Assembly (NCBI GenBank): GCA_919901855.1
Contig: CAKKQC010000006.1
Span: forward strand, 29,796 to 93,795
Direction of reading: 5' to 3'
Source: a bacterium
GTDB lineage: Bacteria > Oederibacteriota > CAKKQC01
DNA length: 64,000 nt
Positions 61,801 through 64,000 of this stretch are shown here, piece after piece (the first letter of the stretch is position 1; every line of letters begins with the position of its first letter). The notes beneath the pieces are model-generated. The model was not told the origin of the DNA and did no database searches. It was given only the letters and a program-made list of their open reading frames with translations. The position numbers and the translations under genes are program-made.

Positions 61801-64000
61801 CCGACCGTGACACTCGGCCAGGTGTTCACGGTCTCGTTGACCGTGACGAACACGGGCGGGGCGGTCGTCAACAACCTCACCGCCACGGTCTTTGTCGGGC
61901 CGGGGGCCGCCCGGGTGATCCGCAAGTCCGGACCCCTGCCGGCCGGCCCGGTCTCGGTCGCGGGCGGGGGAGCCCAGACCTTCGTCTGGACCTACTCGGC
62001 CACGGCGACGGGCGCCGTGACCTTCACGGCGACGGCGGCCGGGACCACGTGCGGCGCCACCGTGGTCAAGGCGTCCGGCGGGGCGGCCACGACCGTGCAG
62101 ACGCCGCCGCTGCTTTCGGCGCGGCTGCGGGCGGCGCCGTGGTCCGTATCGTCCGGCGGTCCGGTCGTGCTCACGCTCACGGTCACGAACAACGGAGAGG
62201 CGACGGCGGCTGGGCTCGGGTTCCTCCCGTTCGTCTTCGGCGGCACGGGCGGGACTGCGACCTGGGCCGACGGCCCGTTCCCGGCTGTGCCCGTGGATCT
62301 TGCCGGCGGTGCCGCGCTGACGTTCACCTGGACCTTCACGGCGAACATCCCCGGGATCGTGACTTGGACGACGACCGTGACCGCGGCCGACGGGAACGCC
62401 GGATGGCCCGTGATCTCGAACGCGGCCGGGTCTAACACGGTCCTCGTCCAGGCCGGCGCGTGGCTCGCGGCCGCGGTGTCCCTGCCGGCGGGACCGGTCT
62501 GCACCGGGCGGAACTTCCTCGTGACCCTGACCGTCACGAACACGGGCGGCGCGACCGCGAGCGGCATTGCGTCAGCGCCCTTCGTCTACGGCGGGACGGG
62601 GCTCGCCGGCCCCGTGGCGGGTCCCACCCCGGCGATGCCGTTCACGCTGACGGGGACGGCGATGCGCGTGTTCACCTGGACCTACACGGGCGTGTCGTCG
62701 GGTCCCGTGATCCTGACGACGACGGTCACGGGGATCGACGTGAACTCCGGGTTCACGATCACGAGTGGTCCAGCTTCCGCTGGACCACTTTCGATCCAGA
62801 CGCCGGGAGTGCTTGCCGCCCTGGCGGCGGCGCCGGCATTCGCCTCGACCGGCCAGTACTTCACGGTGTCGCTGACGCTCACGAACGAGGGCGAGGCGGA
62901 CGTGACGGGCATAATGCCGTCCGCGGTGGCGACGACGGGGGCCGCGTTCGTGACCAAGGTCAACGGGCCGGTGCCCGCGGGGCCGTTCATTCTCCCCGGC
63001 GGCGCTTCGCAGACCGTCGTGTGGACCTACTCGGGTACGGCGGCGGGGGCGGTGACGTTCTCGACGTCGGCGTCCGGGAGCACGTGCGCCGGGATGCTCG
63101 TGAAGGGCGTCGACACGGTGCCGGTGACGGTGCAGACGCGCGCCGTGCTCTCCGCGCGGATGGTGGCGGGGCCGCAACGGATCTCGACGGGGCAGGGGAC
63201 CGTACTGACGCTGACGGTGTCGAACAGCGGACAAGCCGCAGCGCTGGGCGTGACGCCGGCGGCGTTCCTGATGGGCGGACCGGGCGGGGTGACCTGGGTC
63301 GACGGACCGTTCCCGGTAATGCCGGCGGACGTGGCCGGCTTGGGGACGGCGGTATTCACCTGGACGTTCACGGGGGCGTCTCCCGGGCTCGTGACGTGGA
63401 CGACGACGCTGGCGGGTACGGACGCGAACTCGGGATTGGGGATCAGGCCGGCGGTGGCGGGGTCGAACACGGTGCTGGTGCAGTCGGCGGTGTCGCTGGC
63501 GGCGGCTCTGAGCCTGCCGGCGGGCCCGTTGTGCACGGGCCGTAACTTCCAGGTGACGTTGACGGTGACGAACGCGGGCGAGGCGACGGCCGCAGGGCTG
63601 AACGCCGAGCTCTTCGTGTACGGCGGGACGGGGCTGGTGGGGCCGGTGGCCGGCCCCACTCCGGCGATGCCGTTCACGCTGACCGGTACGGCATCGCGGG
63701 TATTCACCTGGACTTACACGGGCGTGTCATCGGGTCCCGTCATCCTCACGACGACCGTGACCGCCACGGACGGGAACGGCGGCTGGCTGGTGACGACCGG
63801 GCCGCTGTCGGCGGGTCCGCTCGTTATCCAGGCGCCGGGGGTGCTGGCCGGGTCTCTGGCGGCGCCGTCGTTCGTCTCGACGGGACAGTACTTCACGGTG
63901 TCGCTGACGGTAACGAACGAGGGCGAGGCGGACGTGTCCGTCCTGACGGCGACGGTGATGGCGACGAGCGGGGGGGCTTTTGCGACGAAGGTGAACGGGC
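46861..64000 (+). CDS. Giant secreted DUF11/Ig-repeat surface protein (3' end beyond window)
   Basis: One frame stays open from GTG 46861 to the window edge, at least 5713 codons. Signal peptide to about residue 23 (IALGLAALLLPLSAHA). Then three FN3-like modules (~25-317), DUF11 modules (~330-620, LSIHKRVDVP), a beta-propeller of 50-residue AVDPAGNIIVAG-type blades (~640-1010), FN3 (~1020-1110), DUF11 (~1120-1420), a second propeller (~1420-1820), FN3 (~1830-1920), and from ~1925 at least 32 Ig/DUF11 modules each marked by LTVTNTG or a variant. No membrane anchor is seen yet. It is probably an adhesin or stalk-like surface filament. The gene may start at GTG 46864. The C-terminus and any anchor or secretion signal are outside the window. 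Confidence 0.85.
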   Translation, partial: MVNVGRAIALGLAALLLPLSAHAVPTPPASLTASGQNQQASLNWGVATPGGGSISCYEVLRSTCPGCALVLRATTNFAVTVYTDGGLTNGLVYTYLVRARDTLSATGGFAGPADVQPLDSLINPPPVVGTVTTTGAANRVVVTWAPITPGTHPATAYAVYRTTFPGIPLVEYEVGIAPASATQFIHVIEEAGVWRFYTRALGSKSDPSPFSAPVTVSGTPPSTPGWLSAVVRSNNVFLSWSPSAVGSFPVSGYRVYRATYTGNWDLPAYRPPVYRTIWGGLWATSFNDSWATNGKPFYYTVDVYDGLLPTPNESGNSNQVYTTPGAAPGLSIHKRVDVPLCCGGEQLLYEISFSNTGNILAQNVWFFDTLPGGVVWTGGQYWLPWSPTYARSHATSIAGPWTAGDPPYMGGPPRILRWYVGTIPPGASGALRFWVRTSATMPSDSLILNSASVTLFHGSGTLMLQSEVVSATLWGVSVAAWFSRPQETYALAGQLQNWRLSFSNAGAFATVFNLVLTSRTFNGRAYEGGSMSTWVAGPGSVTSSWAPAEPGPWTPGPPPAGRQEPLLMRWTVSQLPPGASGVVTWQVRPVAGGDWRLGSSVSATFSCDSSLAVGRALASEDIERGGRIQLPMEWIRLYDATPSRRGTSQSGHAVTVDPSGDIIAVGRDSRADVGSNEDFIIRKYDQFGALLWSLTYSGPTNNGDTASGVGTDPAGNIIVAGVTTIVNQDWLVVKLDPAGNVLWSRTWNGSGDGWDYMGQMGMGGAGNPVAVDLSGSVYVVGTEQNVSGMQAWAVVKYDPAGNILWTRTWNPGGFLSANAYAVAADPAGNIVVSGMSGGGMNGAMLVKKFDSGGNELWASSVSNPSAMMGQSYYGVALDRDGNTCAVGAEGFMGGDWNWMVRMLDPAGAVLWERTYDIGGMGTQDQAYGAAVDVAGNWIVGGGVQGGPGGGRRWMLRKYDRVGNLVDVVVHPGLADNSWQTMLNGVADVPGTQDAYLVGDEEMLEGGTDFALAKYAIQAFDPPSAPATLTANVTGFAITVGWTASTKGTNPVAGYLVYRQLLPGVVATPANLLATVWGATSTYYRDDNVGAGVEYFYRVLAFDDGGVPGYLSPEGSAVAVGPPACVHKRVDPAGPVCVGTVMTYTISWSNAGLVTVTGLTITDTLPGAVGYVGASLVAWAQSDGSGTPGLTASAYATSLGGPWTPGEPSTGAVGVILRWVVNRVVPGASGYLQFQAAVQDSAALGDGTPFANRASSTSSIASEPALSEEATSSVSRPALPINVGFNNPNPLYATAGELIQYTMSLSNGSSVTVTNLTVMTRPGTFAGRTYVAPSFSALILGATVTSSAWAVTEFGPWTPGEPPDGQPDPLFVRWTFDQLRPGVQGNILFRARATVGGTMMLYGYAVVSGDTGGPCRGGLPYTATNTGERLFPPPLAWIELYAGGPPPAFGTSNDRANAVAVDALGFVVAVGEEDRQDLSEGANWSVRRYDPSGNLGWQKTFNSGMWTTDTANAVAVDALGNAYVAGVTNGADWLIVKYDSTGVEQWNQMYNGPASGQDEPTGVAFDPVSGSVYVAGSAYTAAPFNYVWVIRKINQSGALIWSRTVTRGGVFSPNAGGIAVDPWGDVVMTGSEQNAWQDLSVAMLDPDGNMLWSRGWTGPGTNNDAGKVVAADANGNVYVAGTTQVPPGFGNQWVILKYDNGGNLLWSRFWNNTASSNDEASGIAVDGAGNVVVVGKADYGMFAALGQNWMVRKYDNAGNLLAADEHTGIAPTAPPFLGMPKSEDWLHAVAPVPGSQDFVAAGEEDVRDDDQSFAVAKYSLLSPFAPPATPANLTVAGGTLQAALSWTPAVAGNRPVSGYRIYRQTWAGVRPTLQTWLADVDGPASNAFTDFAVTAGTRVYYRILAVDDQGAESWLTNEVDARPLSGAALAVAIDLSPKTTCVGSPFLVMLTVTNTGETAANGVQVPVIPFGISGGGGSTTLVGSSPVLPVVIPAGVSMTFTWTYTGTLPGYVAMTTTVSGTDAALATAVTTGPVASSTVSLSMAGTLAAVASAAATVNLGQWFQVALTVTNTGGIPVAGLTATVYAGPGGGLVSAALGPVPVNLTSLAAGAATTFVFSYTATGGGPVTFTMTVAGTTSCGVPVAVAGSSTVVTTVLLPTVLAVQVQKTITGSPWPGSMVTYSIAVTNTGGATITALTVEDTISPVVVGSVAVTPAGWPAAVVTSVGSGTRFEWTGTGLSFLPGTTTTFTISGQYGVVCVDTAVSNTGFVIASSAGSTTVLVTNPVGVVLSAPVTGLTVSKLQAPASPGIGGPVTYNVVVVNTGTMTITNLVVVDTISPVVTSATASEPSGFPTPTVVSVAGSGTRFVWSGTAATNLGLGASWTFTITGVVGPVCGTTAVTNTAYVAGSGACTTTVLLTNGTGFAVPAPVLSVSVQKTVTGSPWPGSPMTYSIAVTNTGGATIENLTVVDTISPAVVGSAAGTPAGWAAAVVTSVATGTRYEWTGGGLAFYPGTTTTFTISGRYGVVCADRAVSNTGFVIATSRCSTTTMTTNPVGAVLPAPVTGLTVSELQTPAAPGTGNPVTYRIVIVNSGTMTITNLVVTDTISPVVTGATGDQPATFPAATVTSVASGTRFLWSGTVGAGMGLGQIWTFTVTGVVGSVSVTTAVTNTAYVAGSGACTTTVMATNGTGFVLTAPANLVGALTTSAATLCPGVPFLVMLTVTNTGTIGATSVAPSVPAASGTGGAVLVDGPFPSIPVPLAGGASILFTWTLEGTTAGTMILTTTATGTDAGSGLPVTTGPVTSPTVTFNAGAALLGAASASPPSVTAGEWFTLTLTVTNTGSRSATGVTATAYAVPGTLVAFEAYTSGGGTITAGNTASYVWTFSASGAGVVTFTASVNGSTGGGPPCGGVAVMAVASVPATVVAAVPPPPLGVTVLKTLAGGSWPGQPVSFGLVVTNTGAATITDLVVVDTVSPVVVGAVATTPAGWAAPVVTSVGSGTRFQWTGSGLTFYPGTTTTFTISGNIGVVCVAVAVSNTGFVVASDGLSTTVLATNAVGVTVAAPATGLSVVKTQTPATPVTGSPVTYTVVVVNSGTMTITNLTLTDTISPVVMSATAAEPSGFPTPVVTSIASGTRFAWSGSATASLGLGQAWTFTITGIVGPVCTTTAVTNTAFVTGSGACTTTVMLTNGTGFAVGAPVLSVSVQKTVTGSPWPGSTVTYSIAVTNTGGATITALTIEDTISPAVVGSVAVTPAGWSAAVVTSVATGTRYEWTGTGLNFYPGTTTTFTISGRYGFVCADTAVSNTAFVIASSTCSTTVLTTNPVGLVLPAPVTGLSVVKTQTPASPGTGSPVTYRIVVANTGTMTISCLTVTDTVSPVVTGAAGDQPAAFAAASIASIGSGTLFGWSACGVALGLGQAFTFTITGVVGTACIATAVSNTAYALGAGVCAAAAVSTSPSTGFVLSPPALAVSVLKTITGAAGAGQPVSYSIVVTNTGEATVTGLVVVDTVSPQVTGVTPASPPGWALPVVTSVGSGTRFIWTGAGLSFYPGTTTTFTIAGTVGVVTAETALSNTGFVVATDGCSATVLATNVAGAVIPGPASLAAQVAVYQAAVCGGETFLVTLTVTNTGATGALALTASPYASSGPGSLAFVAGPSPAMPVPLAAGASATFTWTFSGGAAGPAVLTTTVFATDGGSGLAVTKGPVVSSAVTVAVPGTLAVRTTVQPVLSTGQWFTLALTMTNTGGADVTGLTATVYVDPGGALVTRMTDPVPPGPLTLAVGTSTTFTWTFSAAGAGVVTFTASGVGTTCGGLPVTVGGGASATIQAAAALAAGLGLYPAAPCTGQSFMVTLTVTNTGTAMASGVNLEAPPFVLTGPGAATLASGPLPALPATLAGGAGLTFTWTYTATTPGALTFSTTVAGTDANSGLAAVSGAVNAVATISAPASVVVAASSPPAVAVGQWFEVSLTLTNEGGVNVTGLTATVYAGPGGAFVSRQAGGWLGPLTLAGGGSTTFVFSCTATGAGAVTFTMTANGIAVCGGLPAAVRVSATTVTAIAPPAALAAALTTSVKGACTGQSFVVMLTVTNTGGEIANGVVPAPVRLEGPGGATFVDGPWPAAEPALAPGASVLFTWTYTGILAGPVSLSTTAAGTDAGTGFPVESGPVAAALAVAPPGVLAAAVSAPATTSSGAPIRVALTVTNTGGADVTGVSPSIAWDPTSPVLPLTGPDPSGPVTLASGSSTTFVWTFDTPTTGLATFSVTATGITCDTSTLVAGGWADTIVQVPMTLDSALVAQASAVCIGDRVLVMFTVTNTGEAAGLNVSAAMPRVSGPGGAAFVSGPTPPMPVALLAPAESRTFSYTFTGSLAGPVTISTTVTGTDANTGITAAALVIASPFTVLAPGVLVAEASSARTVSVGQVFTVTLTVTNTGGDDVRNILPAVAAGPGAALVELESGPSPAGPLTIGPAGSQTFVWTFSAAGAGLVAFTATAAGDTCAATPVLGVAGASTTVQSGSSLAAALAVTSPGCVGGPYLFTLTVTNTGGGDATGVTAAPFTWGGSGGLSLVGGPAPAMPATVPGGGTVVFTWTYSGASPGTMTADTDITGNDANTGDPLGPVHAASAPFAIVMPGTLEAAADVKPYVSTGEWFAVSLTVTNTGEWDVTGLSPAIVVAPGAALVVQEGPPSPAGPVTVAVGASRTFVWTFSAAGAGLVAFTPGVTGTTCGNPVVLASAGTSATIQIAARIASNVIAAPATVSVGQLIAVNVGITNMGEARAVVVDASPVLVNGSGGATLAVWPAMPVNLDAGQTLWFTWSYTATFPGAVTFSTTVSGWDETSGRAISGGLKVSNPVAIQAPVALEASMAATASVLCLGDRTIVSLTVTNSGTAAAAEVAAVLPLVQDGGGGLTLVAGPWPGMPVALPGGASALFTWTFTGSSTGPVTFSTTVAGIDVNTGVTIYSGVALPAPVSVVTQGALVAEAAAPPTVTLGQVFTVSLTVTNTGGAVVNNLTATVFVGPGAARVIRKSGPLPAGPVSVAGGGAQTFVWTYSATATGAVTFTATAAGTTCGATVVKASGGAATTVQTPPLLSARLRAAPWSVSSGGPVVLTLTVTNNGEATAAGLGFLPFVFGGTGGTATWADGPFPAVPVDLAGGAALTFTWTFTANIPGIVTWTTTVTAADGNAGWPVISNAAGSNTVLVQAGAWLAAAVSLPAGPVCTGRNFLVTLTVTNTGGATASGIASAPFVYGGTGLAGPVAGPTPAMPFTLTGTAMRVFTWTYTGVSSGPVILTTTVTGIDVNSGFTITSGPASAGPLSIQTPGVLAALAAAPAFASTGQYFTVSLTLTNEGEADVTGIMPSAVATTGAAFVTKVNGPVPAGPFILPGGASQTVVWTYSGTAAGAVTFSTSASGSTCAGMLVKGVDTVPVTVQTRAVLSARMVAGPQRISTGQGTVLTLTVSNSGQAAALGVTPAAFLMGGPGGVTWVDGPFPVMPADVAGLGTAVFTWTFTGASPGLVTWTTTLAGTDANSGLGIRPAVAGSNTVLVQSAVSLAAALSLPAGPLCTGRNFQVTLTVTNAGEATAAGLNAELFVYGGTGLVGPVAGPTPAMPFTLTGTASRVFTWTYTGVSSGPVILTTTVTATDGNGGWLVTTGPLSAGPLVIQAPGVLAGSLAAPSFVSTGQYFTVSLTVTNEGEADVSVLTATVMATSGGAFATKVNG
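52630..57640 (+). repeat. First Ig/DUF11 repeat array, alternating A and B modules
   Basis: Thirteen modules of roughly 350-410 bp. Type A begins VSVQKTVTGSPWPGS (53341, 54151, 55660, 56461, 57270); type B begins TGLTVSKLQAPASPG (53731, 54541, 56050, 56851). Copies of A at 54151 and 56461 are nearly identical over about 270 bp, including the string GGCACCAGATATGAATGGAC. The array has clearly expanded by duplication and recombination. Confidence 0.8.
55073..55141. repeat. 17-bp perfect inverted repeat within the giant gene
   Basis: CGGCAAGCGGAACGGGG at 55073-55089 and its exact reverse complement at 55125-55141, with a 35-base spacer. It is inside an Ig module and keeps the frame. It is far longer than expected by chance for this spacing. 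Confidence 0.7.
59266..59290. repeat. 11-bp perfect hairpin within the giant gene
   Basis: GGGATACTGGC-AGG-GCCAGTATCCC. It encodes the turn GILAGPVSL at the end of an Ig module. Confidence 0.7.
62764..62789. repeat. 11-bp perfect hairpin within the giant gene
   Basis: AGTGGTCCAGC-TTCC-GCTGGACCACT. It encodes SGPASAGPLS in the linker between two Ig modules. Confidence 0.7.

Larger units (their letters stand above)
57640..64000 (+). repeat. Second Ig/DUF11 repeat array, about 343-bp period
   Basis: At least 19 modules, marked by VTNTG-type motifs near 57728, 58072, 58405, 58760, 59105 and onward to 63905. They alternate between a Cys-containing type (CTGQSFMVTLTVTNTG) and a type with TGQWFTLALTMTNTGG, making a doublet near 690 bp. 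The array continues beyond the window. Confidence 0.8.

Noticed and set aside
52630..64000. Possible CRISPR-like periodicity
   Set aside because: The units are about 343-410 bp, fully coding and divergent; there are no short identical repeats with unique spacers.

Overview
The window is a GC-rich (estimated by eye near two-thirds G+C), gene-dense bacterial chromosome segment of about 46 protein genes. I see no rRNA, tRNA, CRISPR array or insertion sequence. The gene content points to an anaerobic or facultatively anaerobic bacterium, probably from an uncultivated, metagenome-known phylum. It has a ferredoxin-based 2-oxoacid oxidoreductase, an NfnAB transhydrogenase, an anaerobic-sulfatase-maturase-type radical SAM enzyme, a corrinoid methyl-transfer operon with a reductive activator, and very large DUF11/Ig-like surface proteins. 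I cannot name the phylum from sequence alone. Six genes have a TANNNT -10 hexamer ending 6-7 bases before the start codon and no Shine-Dalgarno sequence, which suggests frequent leaderless transcription. Other genes have strong Shine-Dalgarno leaders.

Layout. Positions 1-13 kb are accessory in character. They hold a RelB/RelE-type toxin-antitoxin (TA) pair, a small membrane protein, a protein with a CO-dehydrogenase-type Fe-S motif, and then an 18-codon ORF with a near-consensus promoter. That ORF precedes an overlapping operon of a tandem CHAT-like protease, a nucleotidyltransferase and a Nudix hydrolase. A second nucleotidyltransferase, a DUF433/DUF5615 TA pair, a methyltransferase plus serine hydrolase pair, a Panacea-type TA pair, and a kinase plus secreted protein pair follow. 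Positions 12.9-18.7 kb hold a cytoplasmic GH5-like hydrolase and a 1262-residue secreted DUF11 protein.

Positions 18.7-26.5 kb are one six-gene operon for an extracytoplasmic redox module: a DUF6599-like protein, a Tat DUF362 protein, a NapH-NapG-like fusion, two Tat aldo/keto reductases with Fe-S tails, and an alkaline phosphatase homologue that has lost its catalytic residues. A Fic protein, a beta-propeller protein and a retropepsin-like protein follow. Positions 29.4-36.4 kb (minus strand) are a redox operon: GltD-like flavoprotein, fused gamma-delta and alpha-beta subunits of a 2-oxoacid:ferredoxin oxidoreductase, NfnA and NfnB. Together they can link 2-oxoacid oxidation to ferredoxin, NADH and NADPH.

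Positions 36.5-42.1 kb hold a radical SAM maturase and a corrinoid operon: corrinoid protein, RACo-like activator, UroD-family methyltransferase and homocysteine S-methyltransferase. This looks like a methionine-forming system built from separate modules. Endonuclease III, a HAD phosphatase, a secreted propeller protein, a CopG/PIN TA pair and a GH130 mannosylglucose phosphorylase follow. From 46,861 to the window edge a single open frame encodes at least 5713 residues of a giant secreted protein (FN3, DUF11, beta-propellers and about 32 Ig-like repeats), preceded by a CRP/FNR-type palindrome.
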